In this document: one piece after another, positions 29,265 to 40,900 of the stretch
Layout: every line of letters starts with the position of its first letter
Numbering within the stretch: position 1 is the stretch's first letter
The notes under the pieces: model-generated
What the model was told of the DNA's origin: nothing
Databases searched by the model: none
The model's input: the letters and a program-made list of their open reading frames with translations, nothing else
Made by a program: the position numbers and the translations under genes
Assembly: GCA_032718475.1 (NCBI GenBank)
Contig: JAUCBJ010007299.1
Span: 1-64,000, forward strand
DNA length: 64,000 nucleotides
Reading direction: 5' to 3'
Source of the DNA: Nemertoderma westbladi
Taxonomy: Eukaryota > Xenacoelomorpha > Nemertodermatida > Nemertodermatidae

Positions 29265-31145
29265 TATAGAATTATATTCTCTAAATGCCGTGGATTTTCA
29301 AAATTTTATTTTATTCGAATTAACTTTGTAAAAGATTGCTTTGAATCCTCATTTGTATTTGTTATATCTATTGTACGCCTATCGGTCAAGTGGTTCAGTA
29401 GCTCAGTCGGTAGAGCGTTGGAAATTATATGTGTAGTAGGTATTGAGTTCGAATCCTAGTAAGTGCGAATTATTTTTTGTGCAGAATTTCAACTCATTTA
29501 AATTAACCGCTACAAATTAATTGCATTTGTCTGTACCAATGAGACTGTAGTTATTTGATTGTAACCAATGTCGTGCAAGTTATATATTAGCTGGACCAAT
29601 AGCTATCTTTAAAACCCTGTTAGAACCTATAGAACAATCGAGAATTTTCTCGATTGATTGCAGCACAAATTTGCTATATAAAGGTGCGATTTGTTCATTA
29701 GTTACTACTTCTCAGATTATCTTATCAATATTCTGTCGTGCTTAGTTTATTTCAGATTACATTGTATTATAATTATATCTTCTGTAATAAAGTCAGAATT
29801 ATCGCTAATCTGCCTTTTCTATCTGTTTTACCATGATTCACTACGGTGAACAAACCTAAGGGACAGGATGGCCAGCTAGAGATCGGGCCGCAGCAATGAA
29901 CGGGAACATCGGGGGAATGTAGACCAGAGACAACCCGCAATACCATCTTGAGTTATTCGCCCATCGCCTAAAAGGTTAGACAGCGTTTGACGCCTTGCTA
30001 CCCAAGTGTAAGACCAAAGATCATAAGGTAGAAGTAGTGACACGCTGTGAGCCTAAAATTACATCTTAGGGACTGTACTGTCTTGATTCAGGAAAAACCA
30101 CAGTAGACCTTCATATTCCTACGGGTAGAGGGAAAGAGCAGGCAGATACTAGTACGCAGATAGGACGTAGGCACACCGGTACGAAGCATACAAATTGGTA
30201 GGGTGCAGCAAACTGTACGCCTAACTCTTGCTAAGTACAGGTGTGTGTGCGACTATTTGTAGTACGACAGTGTCCATTGCATTAGAACTTGTAGGCTAGG
30301 GGGTTGCTGTGTTTTCACCTGAATTGGGATTGTACCGTTCAGGCGGTAGGGCAGTTTACAGCTAGGCGCAAATAAATTGAGGCTATTAGGGATACTAACA
30401 TCTACCGTGTCCCCGCCAACGCCCTAATAGGAAGTTACCCGGACTACCTGGGTGACTAAAATTCTAGATAGGAGCCAGGATAGCTATTAGTAACTGTACG
30501 CCTACAGTAGTAAACTAACACATCTCTTCTTAGTATCAGGGACCTGGTACCTAAAATTGCCGAATTCTGGGCGTAGCATTAACCTTATGCCTGAATTTGA
30601 GTCCTGGAAATACGCAAGAGGGGAAGGAACCTTATCATTCGTGAGTATTGGACCTACAAGTTACAAAATTAGAATATTCGTAAAATGCACACCGTACCCA
30701 GTAATTATATATGTGAAGGAGCAAAACTGTTTTTGACCGTTCAGAATTAACACACGCGCGTTAGAAATTATTTACACCTCAAAATATATAAAATTAACTT
30801 TTGTCCTTACTGTGTTTTGCCGCTAGTTAGACATCTCCAAATCTCTGCCTGTACCTAGCTAGCGTCTCTTTCGCCCAACCATATAAATCACACCGCGGCA
30901 AAGTATACGAGCCCCTTAGTCCGTCAGTGAGTCAGCCTGATTTTAGGATTCGCTGCGCGGGATTTTGTTTTATCGAAGTTTGTCTGCTCGTAGACTGTTT
31001 TCTGCCTCACCGGTTATAAGAGATCGATACTGCAATATATTCGCTTACTTAGAGTTTACTGTTTTGGTGAGAAGGTCGGATTTATGATTTGATTTACAAA
31101 CTTTACAGTAAGATATTGCAGGTATTGTTACCGTCTCTTCGAATA
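29265..31145 (+). repeat. 3' LTR of BEL-1 (1881 bp)
   Basis: Same length as the 5' LTR, with about five differences (for example at 30015, 30178 and 30836, and two in the final GAATA). It carries the tRNA-like module (29392-29467), TATA box and AATAAA at matching offsets. Confidence 0.95.
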
Positions 31146-31150
31146 GCGTA

Positions 31151-32917
31151 TCAAGCTATCAACAAACGCTTGAAAGTAGAGTATATAGCTCCCTGATACC
31201 AAGACCATCTTCTATCAACTCCGTCATATCTGCTATATATGAGTTTATTAATATTATAATGAGTTTATATTTAGGCTAGCGAGCGTCGCTGCCTACCCCC
31301 ATCAGCCCCTGGACAGTGCGAGATCCTCAGCGCCGATGTGTCGTAGCCGCTGTACTTTCGCCAACGACGTAGCCGCACAACGACAACGACAACCGGCACA
31401 AGTCACTCGACTGTCCGTCCCAAAGGCTTAGATACACCTCAGGTTCTTACTGGAGAGTTAGGGTTACTTTCACAATTGCGACTCGCTACTGTAAACACAC
31501 CTTAGTAGTAACATTCGCCTATAAACTCACAAATACCACACACACAACTTGTCACAAATTACACACACTCGGGCCATTTGTCCGTTAGTCAATGCCTTCC
31601 AGAATGTCACTGTATTATTATGTATCCTTGGATACTAGCAGTGCGCTATTTATTCCCTATGCTATTCAATGGGACAAGCTTTCTATTGTTCTTTTAACTC
31701 AATTCTAATTCTAGCGTGGTTGTTGCTATGGTGACATTATGCAAAGCTAGCGGTAGAATTAGGGTAATTCCAATGCATACAGATCTGGGATGTTATTTAA
31801 TAGTAATTCTTTAATGATCAATGTTCTGTTTTATACATGACTTTATGAATTTTATCGGCTATTGACTATGTTTGGGAGACTTTCGCACACTCATACGCAT
31901 GATAAGATAAATCTCCGCTCCCGTGATCTATTAATTAATGGAATTTTGGGAATGTTATAAATTGCGTAAAAATGGCAATTTATTAAATTCATTAAAAGGC
32001 ATGAATTTAAATTATTCCCTGAAATTTTATTATTTAATAATTAAATGGACATATTTTGATTCTAGAATATGTCTGGGGACACAAGATCCTTAATTCTATG
32101 ACAATTGTCTTTTTAAGAATATCGGTAAATGCTACGATATCTTAATTGACTAGAATTGTTGAAGGATCTGAATTTTACAGATTTTGATTTATTAGATTTG
32201 CAAATATTAAATAATTAATATTTGAGATGGGCACCAATTTATTCCAGAACTTGTCTGGGGACGTTAACCACTGATTCTAAAATTTGTCTTTCAAGTATAT
32301 CGGTGGGTGCCGCGATATCTTAATCGACTAGAATTACAGATGGTCAAAGGGTTTAACAGATTTATTTTGCGTTATACGCTACTGTTAAAGGGACATCACG
32401 CTACTATATGTATTATTTAATATACGGTATGAGAGCAATATCGCACGAAGCAATGTCAGTGTGAAGAGGCAAGTCGTTTCCAAGGTCTACCCAGAGCTTG
32501 GTTTAGCCGAGACACGAGGATCTGAACTTTGCATTCCTAATACTCTGCCTACCAATAATACTTGAATATAGTAGTGGCTTTATTGTACTTTAATAAGTAC
32601 GGACATTTCATCTTACTGTAGTTACGTATTTGTAATGTAATACGGACAGTAATGAAAGAGGAAAAGAATTATTTCTTGCCGTCGCATTAAATATAATATA
32701 TACGTAATTAAGTAATAAACGCGAATATATATTGCACTAATCTACTAAATAATCGCTAAAATAACATTCTACTGAATAAAATTAAAGAAAACGATTATAA
32801 TAAAATTACATAATAATACATACAGAAATATAAAAATAATAAAATAATATAAAATAATAGAGTCACACACCCACTCCATATGTTGTTACGTTATGGAGTC
32901 CCTAGATGTTTGAAGGA
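31151..32917 (-). other. BEL-3 interior downstream of its shortened pol
   Basis: Mostly AT-rich, with no long frame. It contains an imperfect ~185-bp direct repeat (about 32055-32345: TTGTCTGGGGAC, GAATATCGGT and ATCTTAATYGACTAGAATT each occur twice). A GC-richer stretch at 31270-31450 codes for nothing I recognise. Integrase and the rest of pol would be expected here and are missing. Confidence 0.65.
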
Positions 32918-35900
32918 TTAGGAGGTGGTCGTGGGAAGAGAATCTTGCCTTCCACAGTTTCCGGAGAGTCCTCCATTCCCTTCCGGTAAACACAAACGAC
33001 CGACTGGGTGATTGAGTCGCTGCATCCCGAATACAATTCCAGGTTTCCTCTTCGTCCTGGAATAGTGACGATAGAAACATCGCTCTAGGTACACGACGGC
33101 CTTACAAAGCCGATTCCAGGAGCTATAGTGGTCCGTCGCTCCCTGCAGGAGAGGTGAGAGTCCCTGCGAGACGTCTGATGTTCCAGAGCTCCAATCGCTC
33201 TCTCTGATCTTCATGAAGGATCCACTTGCGGTGGGGAGGTCCAGATCCACGGCGTCGTCCCTGGCAATATGTAATACCGACAGATCTATCCCGGGTTCAA
33301 ATAACTCCGATCCACCCGTCCTGGTTTTAGGTTTGACTTTTTCCGCTCCCTTGGCTGGTCTAATCTCAGTCGGAGTAAGATGGGGAGGCCATTCATCCTC
33401 CTTACTCAGGAAGTCGGGTTCACCTAACCGGTCTGTAGTATCTGTCAGTTCTTGAGGAGTTGCTCCTCTGGAAGCGATGTCAGTTGGATTAAACTTCTTG
33501 GGGCAATATCTCCATTGATCTACATTGGAGCTAATATCGTCATTATCTGAGGAGTATGGTGTTCCCTCAGTTGGGTCGTCTCCCTCACTAGTATCATCTT
33601 CCCATTCACTCACCTGGCAGACGCGATCTTGAAGCAGTCTTTCTCTGAGCATTCTTCGGGAAGGTCCAGTAAGGTACCAACCTACTCTAGTTCTTACCGC
33701 ATAGGTCTGAAGTGGTTGCGGTTGAGCAGGTCGTTTCTCCAATGTCTCCAGCGCCTCATGCGCGTTTTGACCGATTAATATTTGTACTCCAGGATAATCG
33801 GTGTCGAATCTAGGAATGTTAAGTTGTTGGGCATGATCATCTTCGTCCCAATTATAAGGTTCCACTTGGGTGGTAGCGAAGTTCTTTATTGCCACCATTT
33901 TGACTGACCTTATACTGTGTTCTCCTAGTTTATTCTGTGGAGTGGACAACTCACCTATATAATAGTCGGCAGCCACAGCAGATTTCCAAACCTGCATGAT
34001 CCCTGACATGTTTAGCTTGGTTCGGAACTTGGGTTGTCCAGCAAAGATGTCTTCGGCTAGTTCTTTATCGATGAATGTTCCTGTGCTGCCGGAGTCCAGA
34101 AGGGCGTTCACTATATAGCTCTTCTGAGGTCCGTGGACCCGTAACTGGACTACAGGAAATTCTCGGATTCCTACATTTGAAGTTGGCGCTTTCCAAGATT
34201 GTTGTGGATCTGAAGTAGTTAGGGTGAGGTCGCTGTCTGTGTCTTTCTCATACATGAGTGCTCGATACACTGCGGTGGTGTTTATTAAGTAACAGGATTC
34301 GTTTTGGTCGGAGAATTCGTCCGTATAGAATCCTTCCATCTCAGAACTTTGGTCAGTGTCGTTCACATCACTGAATTGGACATGTAGTTGTTCGGACTCA
34401 CTTACCTGACTCGGGCTGCTTCGTTCGAATTCAGTGTGCAACAAGATATGATATTTTGCACCGCACTTTGCACACCTTGCGTCGGAGTAACAGGTTCGCC
34501 GTTGGTGTCCTCGTCTGAGGCAATTATAACACAACCGCTTATCCCACATGACTTCACGTCTATCCTCGAGTGATTTCCTCAGGAATTCATCACACACATT
34601 CAAGCGGTGGGGCCCGTCGCACAGCACACATTTGGGTTTGATGTTACTTACTTTAACCTGTGCTGTGTGGTGCACACTTGTTCTTTCCTCGGGCTTTCTC
34701 ACCTGAATTCTTTTAGGAGACGTAGGAGGGGTTTTTTGTACCGGTTCCCTTCTGTCATTGGGTCGAGACTTGGATTTACTTACCTGATCTTTAGGCATTT
34801 TATTGACATAATAAGACCTGTCAGTGGCTTTTCCGCTATCTTCTCCTTGAGAAGTCTGGCTTTCGCCGTCATCTGTATAACACACTGGTGTTACCTTTCT
34901 CCTAGAGACGGGTTTTTCACTTACCTTGTTTTCCGATGTCTTCTCTCTGGACAGTTTCAGGAGCTGTAATTTCACTTCTCCATCTAGGAATGACATGAGA
35001 TCAGCCATGGTAGGGTCTCGTCGTTGTCGTTCCATCATATATAACACTTTCTTATCCCAGCGTGTACCTACTCCACCCTTGGGCAAAGTAGATGCTAAGG
35101 CTCCTACAACCATAGAATTCTGGTATTCATGAGACTTACCTAGCCAATCTAATTGTCTACAGATCTCCTGAATCTCATCGGAAAACTCTATGATCCCGCT
35201 GCTAAGAAACTTTCGGGGCGCCATTAATTTTGCATACAAATACCTAGCTATATTATTCCTATTACCATACCTGATGTTTAGTGTATCCCAAACTTGTCTT
35301 AATCCGTCTGGATGTCCAATAAACTTTAACGCCATTAACTTGGGAGATCCTTCCAAGCACTCGATGAGGAATCTAAGTTTCTCTCCATTAGATAGTACAG
35401 AGTTCTGTATGTTATCTTTGTAATATTCATTAAAAGGTAACCATTTCATCTCATCTCCATTGAACTTGACGATCTCTCCCACCTTTACCGCTTGACGGGC
35501 TTCGGTTCTAGCCATTTGACGCGTAAAACTTTCTTGAGCCATCGTATTATTGAATAGAGAATTATCGGTATATAAGTTTCTCGGATTATTATCAAGTCTA
35601 GATGAGATATCATTATCAACAGGTTTATAATTACCCTTGATAGGGTTTACTATAGGAGTTTCTATTTCGCTAGCAGTATAGATGCGTGTAGGCTCCACAC
35701 CTTGCGCATGGGATACTTCAGACCTAACGGGTTGACACATTGTTACAGGGGGTGGTGGTATACTCTTTTGTGTGTTCACTAATTTATCGCGCTCTAGCGC
35801 GATACTTTGCTGCACTTCTTGCAACTCTAGTCTACTTTCCCTTACTGTGCCCTTGAATTGCTGAACAGTCTCCTGCATCTGCCCGAGCAGGAGATCCATC

Positions 35901-36997
35901 CCCAGCCGTCTCTCGTCCACCCATTCGACCGCCGAAGCGGGAGTCGCCAACGTTGTAGCGGGCGGACGAGGGACAACGGGCGACAAATTATGAATATTTC
36001 GCTCGGGGTCCAGGACTTGAACTGTCTCCTGGGCAGTTCTACGGGGCACAGGTAGCTTAGTGCTATGCAGAGGGAATTTAGAGGTAACTTCAGGGAGTAC
36101 AGGTGTGTCTATCACCGAAGGGGTGATTTCGAGAACAGGCCTAATTATTTCAGGCTCATCTACTATAGTAGGGAGTCTTTCTATTTTAATTATTTGGTCT
36201 GTGGGTTCTGTACTGCCTAAGTTGGTGTTATTTAGTTGCCTTCTAACAGCTGGAGGCAAATCAGGCAATTTCTGACGGTGGAATGTTCTTTTACGTCTGC
36301 TTAGACGAGATCTATTTCCTTTGCCTTCAGTATCGGTGGTATCGCCTTCCTCAGATGATGTATAACCTTGTCTTTTGGGAGTAGATCGATTCATCATCTG
36401 CATATTACTAGCTGTTAACTGTTTATTTATGCAGTCTTGATTCTCTTGAAGATTTTCCAACTCCAGTTGGGTGATCTCTTCAGCCGCTCTCCGTTCTGCA
36501 TCCGCCACCGCTGCCGCTTTTGCCTCTGCCGCTGCCGCTTTTGCCTTTGCCTCGGCTTCTGCTGCTGCCGCTTTTGCCTTTGCCTTGGCTTCTGCTGCTG
36601 CCGCTTTTGCCTCTGCCACTGCTTCTGCCAAGGTCGCTTTTCTTTCTGCCTCTGCCACGGCTGCTATCTTTCTGTCTTCTATACGTTTTTTCTTTACTTG
36701 TTCTTCTTGGACTCGTGTGATGCGGAGTTGTTCATCAAATTTAGCCTGGTTCGCCGCTAACATTTCCGCATCGATGGCATCCAACACAAGCTTGGTTCCT
36801 TCACTATTAGGGCTAAGCCCCTCCAGCCTTCTCCTCAACTCTTCATCTCCTACAAAGCGTTGATAGTCTGACAGATAGATGTCAATAGCATCCCTCTTAT
36901 ACGGTTTCTCTGCTGTCACTTCGCTTTCTTCTTGAGAAGAAGTGGCGTCGGTTGATTCTTCATAGGTTGGCCGCTCATCATAAACCTTATCCACCAT
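32918..36997 (-). CDS. Gag-protease polyprotein of BEL-3, RT/RNase H and integrase core deleted in frame
   Basis: 1359 codons. N-terminal coiled coil with Lys/Ala/Glu runs (about residues 70-180), Pro-rich linker, DUF1759 (about 500-680, starting VKFNGDEMKW), zinc cluster (about 790-850: CVLCDGPHRLNVC, CYNCLRRGHQRRTC, CAKC) and DUF1758 aspartic protease with intact LDSGSTGTFID (about 960). After the protease (TYAVRTRVGWYLTG) and an acidic stretch the sequence jumps, near 33520, straight to QWRYCPKKFNPTDIASRG, the end of RNase H. The whole RT and most of RNase H are gone. It then reaches the start of the integrase part (SSWNRLCKAVVYLERCF) and ends in unrelated residues; the D,D,E core is absent. 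The frame survives both losses. The A17 and RT functions would have to come from another element. Confidence 0.9.
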   Translation of the reverse strand: MVDKVYDERPTYEESTDATSSQEESEVTAEKPYKRDAIDIYLSDYQRFVGDEELRRRLEGLSPNSEGTKLVLDAIDAEMLAANQAKFDEQLRITRVQEEQVKKKRIEDRKIAAVAEAERKATLAEAVAEAKAAAAEAKAKAKAAAAEAEAKAKAAAAEAKAAAVADAERRAAEEITQLELENLQENQDCINKQLTASNMQMMNRSTPKRQGYTSSEEGDTTDTEGKGNRSRLSRRKRTFHRQKLPDLPPAVRRQLNNTNLGSTEPTDQIIKIERLPTIVDEPEIIRPVLEITPSVIDTPVLPEVTSKFPLHSTKLPVPRRTAQETVQVLDPERNIHNLSPVVPRPPATTLATPASAVEWVDERRLGMDLLLGQMQETVQQFKGTVRESRLELQEVQQSIALERDKLVNTQKSIPPPPVTMCQPVRSEVSHAQGVEPTRIYTASEIETPIVNPIKGNYKPVDNDISSRLDNNPRNLYTDNSLFNNTMAQESFTRQMARTEARQAVKVGEIVKFNGDEMKWLPFNEYYKDNIQNSVLSNGEKLRFLIECLEGSPKLMALKFIGHPDGLRQVWDTLNIRYGNRNNIARYLYAKLMAPRKFLSSGIIEFSDEIQEICRQLDWLGKSHEYQNSMVVGALASTLPKGGVGTRWDKKVLYMMERQRRDPTMADLMSFLDGEVKLQLLKLSREKTSENKVSEKPVSRRKVTPVCYTDDGESQTSQGEDSGKATDRSYYVNKMPKDQVSKSKSRPNDRREPVQKTPPTSPKRIQVRKPEERTSVHHTAQVKVSNIKPKCVLCDGPHRLNVCDEFLRKSLEDRREVMWDKRLCYNCLRRGHQRRTCYSDARCAKCGAKYHILLHTEFERSSPSQVSESEQLHVQFSDVNDTDQSSEMEGFYTDEFSDQNESCYLINTTAVYRALMYEKDTDSDLTLTTSDPQQSWKAPTSNVGIREFPVVQLRVHGPQKSYIVNALLDSGSTGTFIDKELAEDIFAGQPKFRTKLNMSGIMQVWKSAVAADYYIGELSTPQNKLGEHSIRSVKMVAIKNFATTQVEPYNWDEDDHAQQLNIPRFDTDYPGVQILIGQNAHEALETLEKRPAQPQPLQTYAVRTRVGWYLTGPSRRMLRERLLQDRVCQVSEWEDDTSEGDDPTEGTPYSSDNDDISSNVDQWRYCPKKFNPTDIASRGATPQELTDTTDRLGEPDFLSKEDEWPPHLTPTEIRPAKGAEKVKPKTRTGGSELFEPGIDLSVLHIARDDAVDLDLPTASGSFMKIRESDWSSGTSDVSQGLSPLLQGATDHYSSWNRLCKAVVYLERCFYRHYSRTKRKPGIVFGMQRLNHPVGRLCLPEGNGGLSGNCGRQDSLPTTTS

Positions 36998-37341
36998 CTT
37001 CGCTCCGCGTTCGGGCGCCCGCTCAACAGTATCCGAACTACTGGAGCTATCGGGCCGTTGAGAAGTAAGTTCTTGGCTCGCGGGTTGTTGCGGTCCGCTG
37101 CTTCTTGGTCCCGCTTGACCTGAGCTCGAGTGCCTATGATAGACCTACGATGTTGGACTAGCCTAGGGTCTGAGATTACTACAGTAGGGATGGCCTTTCT
37201 TACAGCAGGAGGTGACTTAGACTTGGATCTATGATGTTCTATACTTGGATCTGGGTCACTGATCTTTTTAAGACACTGTCTAACAGTCATTCTAACACTA
37301 TCTAGGAGACTATCCGACAGTGATTGGGTTGTGTCAGACAT
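36998..37341 (-). pseudogene. Gag N-terminus of BEL-3, out of frame with the rest
   Basis: The frame from ATG 37341 starts MSDTTQSLSDSL, like the MSDKQDY start of the other family, and reads as plausible coding to about 37080. The long frame (36997 downward) is open upstream to about 37150 with Ser/Pro/Gln-rich sequence. The two overlap but are in different frames, so a frame change lies at about 37050-37150. I see no convincing slippery site. The first ATG of the long frame is 36997. Confidence 0.65.
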
Positions 37342-39524
37342 GTTTGATGGTACAGTTGAATGCCTACTGCTATATTACAGTTAAAGCAAGTCTAGTAATT
37401 CAGTATCACTGTTAGCCTAGTAATTAATTACCGATACTGCTACTCAGTGTAGCGTGATATATATATAATATATTAGAATACCGGTATGCTTATAGTATAT
37501 ATATAAGTATTATTACAGACTAGATTTGTCCAGAGTACCGGTATATAATTTTAGCACAAATATATATAAATATATAATAGGCCTATCATGAATACCGGTA
37601 TGCAGTTTACACTTATAGTGTATATATATAAGTATAATTACAGACTAGAATTAATTACAGAGTACCGGTATGATTTCAACCTAAAATTTATAGAAATAAA
37701 TATAATAAGCCTATTGTAAATACCGGTATGTCAATTATTTTAAATAATTGAATTTCTGAATTTTAAGGGTTACTTGGTTACTTTAACTTACTTTATTACC
37801 GTTATTTAAGCAGTAGTCCAACTGATATTGAGACCTAATTGTTGTATGGCAGGCCTACTATTTATAAATCGTTTGAGTTGATTTATAATATATATATACC
37901 CGTTGAAATGGGTTTTTGTCAATGTTGAAATAAATGTTATTATTTCTGGGGGAGTCACTACACATAAGCTGTGCGCTCTCAGTGGAGTGCTACTTGTTAG
38001 ACACTAAAACAAATAATTCTAATTTACCTAAGTTACTTAATACTACAAATTACGTACAATTCGGGTTGAGATTACAATCTCTAAATAAACACAAAAATTT
38101 ACAAAAAACACAAATACGAATTTTTAGGGTAATTTTACAAGAAGTCTACAAACCAGCCTAACAAAGGGTTAGAAATCTGGTTATTACAACGGACAGGGTA
38201 CTGCGGTATTTGAAAATAATACGTAGTAGTAAATACACTGCGTTGTCCAGATAGGAAAATACCACCGCCTGACGACCTATAGCCGTATCGCTATAGGTAC
38301 TACGTTATGTATCACGGAGTGTTCCTACCTAGAAGTTAATAGAGCTAATCGAACGTGCCTATCAACCACTTTACAACACAAATATAATGCCTACACTAAT
38401 TACTTTCGGAAAGCACTGTACACTAAACCCTAAATTAGGTACGAGTACTTGTACAACATATAATCAGTAGTTAAATATACTTGAACAGCCAAAAGAACCA
38501 CGGTATCTGCTGGAGTGACCGATGCACAAAATCACCAGTCTTTACCTACGCCAAGCAGCCCGTGTAGTACCGGGGTTAATTTAACTATAGCGGTATGTAT
38601 AACAAACACAATTACTGTAGGAACAAACTTGGGGAATGAATGTTGCGAATAATCGCATAAACTCTGAATAATAAATATTACGCTACGCGTACAGACCATT
38701 CAAACAAAATGCAGACCAAATACTGACAGACTACTATCAAGCCTAAACAAACTACGGTATATGCAGACTCCGAAATGATTAGGTAGTATGCGTTCTAACC
38801 CAGTAGTACGACTTGTTCTTTAATTGGGGGTTTACCTTACAGCATTCGCTGCCCCTACTTCCTAACCGTTCTTTATCGGACAAGTGATCTACACACGCTG
38901 CAATCCGTTCAGACCTAATAACAGCCAGACAACTATCCAGCCTACAAATTATCTAAATAAATATTATACGCTACCCGTACAGACTTACACAAACAAAGTA
39001 CAGACTCAACGATGGCAGACTACTCTCAAGCCTAAATAAACTACAGGACATGCAGACTCCGAAATGATTAGGTAGTATGCGTTCTAACCCAGTAGTACGA
39101 CTTATTCTTTAGTTGGGGGTTTACCTTACAGTATTGGCTGCCCCTACTTCCTAACCGTTCTTTATCGGACAGATGATCTACACACACTGCAATCCGTTCA
39201 GACTTAACAACAATCAGACAACAGCTCAGCCTACAAATTGTCTGTACAATCTGATCAGGCTTACACGCCTTCTGTTCAATACTGGCCTACAAACAAATAA
39301 AACTTGACAGAAATAAGTAAAAATCTCAATAAAAAACCAGGGCGGGCCCTCCCTGATTAATTATTAAGGCCTACCGGTATATAATTATCAAAATCGAATA
39401 ATACTGCTGTACCTGTACTGCTGTAGGTACCGGTCCGGGTGGTTAGGTAGTCAGGCCTACTGGGTACCGGTTGCCGGTACTTCAGCTTTATTGCCTACTG
39501 CAATACAGAAGCTATATCCGTTAT
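37342..39524 (-). other. 5' leader of BEL-3 with two sets of tandem repeats
   Basis: Leader of about 2.2 kb. At 37470-37740 there are two to three imperfect ~130-bp units, each with ATACCGGTATG, TATATATAAGTAT and AGACTAGAATT. At about 38660-39240 a 289-bp unit is present twice (GATTAGGTAGTATGCG at 38777 and 39066). No conserved protein frame. The first bases after the LTR (ATAACGGATATAG on the minus strand) do not resemble a tRNA 3' end complement. Confidence 0.7.
38660..39240. repeat. 289-bp tandem duplication in the BEL-3 leader
   Basis: Two copies with about 90% identity by eye, sharing CAGACTCCGAAATGATTAGG, CTAACCCAGTAGTACGACTT and CCTAACCGTTCTTTATCGGA at a constant spacing of 289 bp. 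Confidence 0.85.
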
Positions 39525-40712
39525 TGTTCGCGCTTTCAGACCTTTGGCAGTTTAACCCGCCAAATTAGGATGTCTTCTAGATAATAATTCGCTTTTAGCC
39601 TATGACAAGTATTTGATTCATTACACTAGTCGAAACCAATCTGTGCGCGATCATTCACCCGCTGGATATACCCGGGAGATTGGGTTCGACGGCTTAATCG
39701 TATTGCTATGTAGGCCTAATGTATTATTCGACTGACAGTATTATATAATCTCTGACAATATTATTCACCTTCGGGAAATATTAACAGTTCCTTTTGGACA
39801 TGGCGCTCTATCTATATAAACAGAGCTATGACTTAAACTACATGCAACGATATGGCTTAGTTACAATTCACATATATGGCGCATTCTTTAGGAAATGCTT
39901 CGTTATCAGTCTCACTCATACACAATGCTGCACAATACTGCACACTGATCTGCCGATCTTCACTGATTTTAGTCACATATAAAAGGAACACGGACCGAAT
40001 CATGTAGGGTCTATCAAATAACATTAGATTCACTTCAAACCACTTTAACATAAGTCACAATCGTTATATGTAACCTTTCTCTCTTACCTTCGGTATATCA
40101 AGAATATTGGGTTTTCGGGGTTATTTATCGTTATTCCAAATATAATAATTCATCAACCATATTATAAAGAACTGACAGTAAATAGCAGTATAACAATATA
40201 AAAGTATGCACAGGTTGTTTGATTAGGTATGGTATGTTATGAGTTGAGGTATGTTTAGTTCATTAGTGTGATAACGGATATATGTCCTTATAATTAAGCC
40301 TACTAGTGTAAGACTAAAAACTGAAAACACGGAGGTGCCAAAAGCCGGTTCTTAGGCTCTGGGCAAAACATAACACTGAACTACTGAGTTTCTGTATACA
40401 CCTCCAACACAGAGACAACAAACGCTCTGATTGGTCAACCTGAACAACGAGAGAACAAAGAAACAAAGAAACGTCGACGTGGCAATATCAGCTGTTAGCC
40501 GTCGTCATGGTAGCGCCACTGTTTTCAAGAGTATCCAGCTATTGCGTCACGAAATTACGGATTATGTCCTTTAAAGTACACATACAGAAGAAATGACTTT
40601 TATGTCCTCTAAAACACCAGTACAGTAAGGACACGGCCTTTTTATGCCTGGTAAACCAACTACAGAGTACTTTACGGGAAAATAACCGGCTAATTACGCA
40701 AAAGCTTTTACA
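39525..40712 (-). repeat. 5' LTR of BEL-3 (1188 bp)
   Basis: Partner of 10823-12010. On the minus strand it starts TGTAAAAGC at 40712 and ends GCGCGAACA at 39525. Differences from the other copy include C/T near 39621, G/A near 39800, G/T near 39959 and T/G near 40451. Confidence 0.93.
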
Positions 40713-40774
40713 ACTACTACTACTATCGGCATGCTGCATTGCAGCTGCATTATATAAATTACATATATATCAGG

Positions 40775-40900
40775 GATGATGTGCCGGCTTGTCGACAAAA
40801 TTGCGCCGCCACAACTCCCCATCACCCATGACATTTGCCAGATTATCCGTATCTTCAAAGCCAATTTCCTTTAAGAGACTTCTCAAGAAAGTCATGAGCT
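40775..40900 (-). pseudogene. Possible LINE C-terminal fragment in intron 1
   Basis: On the minus strand the frame reads LEKSLKEIGFEDTDNLANV, then GDGELWRRNFVDKP and a stop soon after. This resembles the C-terminal tail of RT-endonuclease LINEs and is followed by TAG-repeat sequence in which BEL-3 inserted. It is short and unsupported by flanking RT sequence, so the call is tentative. Confidence 0.35.

Larger units (their letters stand above)
13335..31150 (+). mobile_element. BEL-1: 17.8-kb BEL/Pao retrotransposon nested in BEL-3
   Basis: Two 1881-bp LTRs (13340-15220 and 29265-31145) with termini TAT...ATA are flanked by the 5-bp duplication GCGTA (13335-13339 and 31146-31150). Five bases is within the 4-6 bp typical of BEL/Pao. 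I count about five differences between the LTRs, including two in the last five bases, so the insertion is recent. The interior, on the plus strand, holds gag, a unique 1.2-kb insert, pol, a zinc-knuckle ORF and a repeat-bearing 3' region. At nearly 18 kb it is about twice the usual size of the group. It is antisense to the SLC1A gene and to BEL-3. Confidence 0.95.
10818..40717 (-). mobile_element. BEL-3: BEL/Pao element with internal deletions, host of nested BEL-1
   Basis: Two direct repeats of exactly 1188 bp, 10823-12010 and 39525-40712, begin TGTAAAAGC and end GCGCGAACA on the minus strand (TG...CA). They are flanked outside by the same five bases, ACTAC (10818-10822 and 40713-40717). 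I count about four substitutions between the LTRs. All internal coding reads on the minus strand, so the 5' LTR is the higher-numbered one. Without the inserted BEL-1 the element is about 12.1 kb. It sits in intron 1 of the SLC1A gene in the same orientation as the gene. The deletions suggest it moved using proteins from another element. Confidence 0.92.

Noticed and set aside
36470-36863. Plus-strand frame of 130 codons rich in Ala/Ser
   Set aside because: It is the antisense shadow of the coiled-coil part of the BEL-3 Gag.
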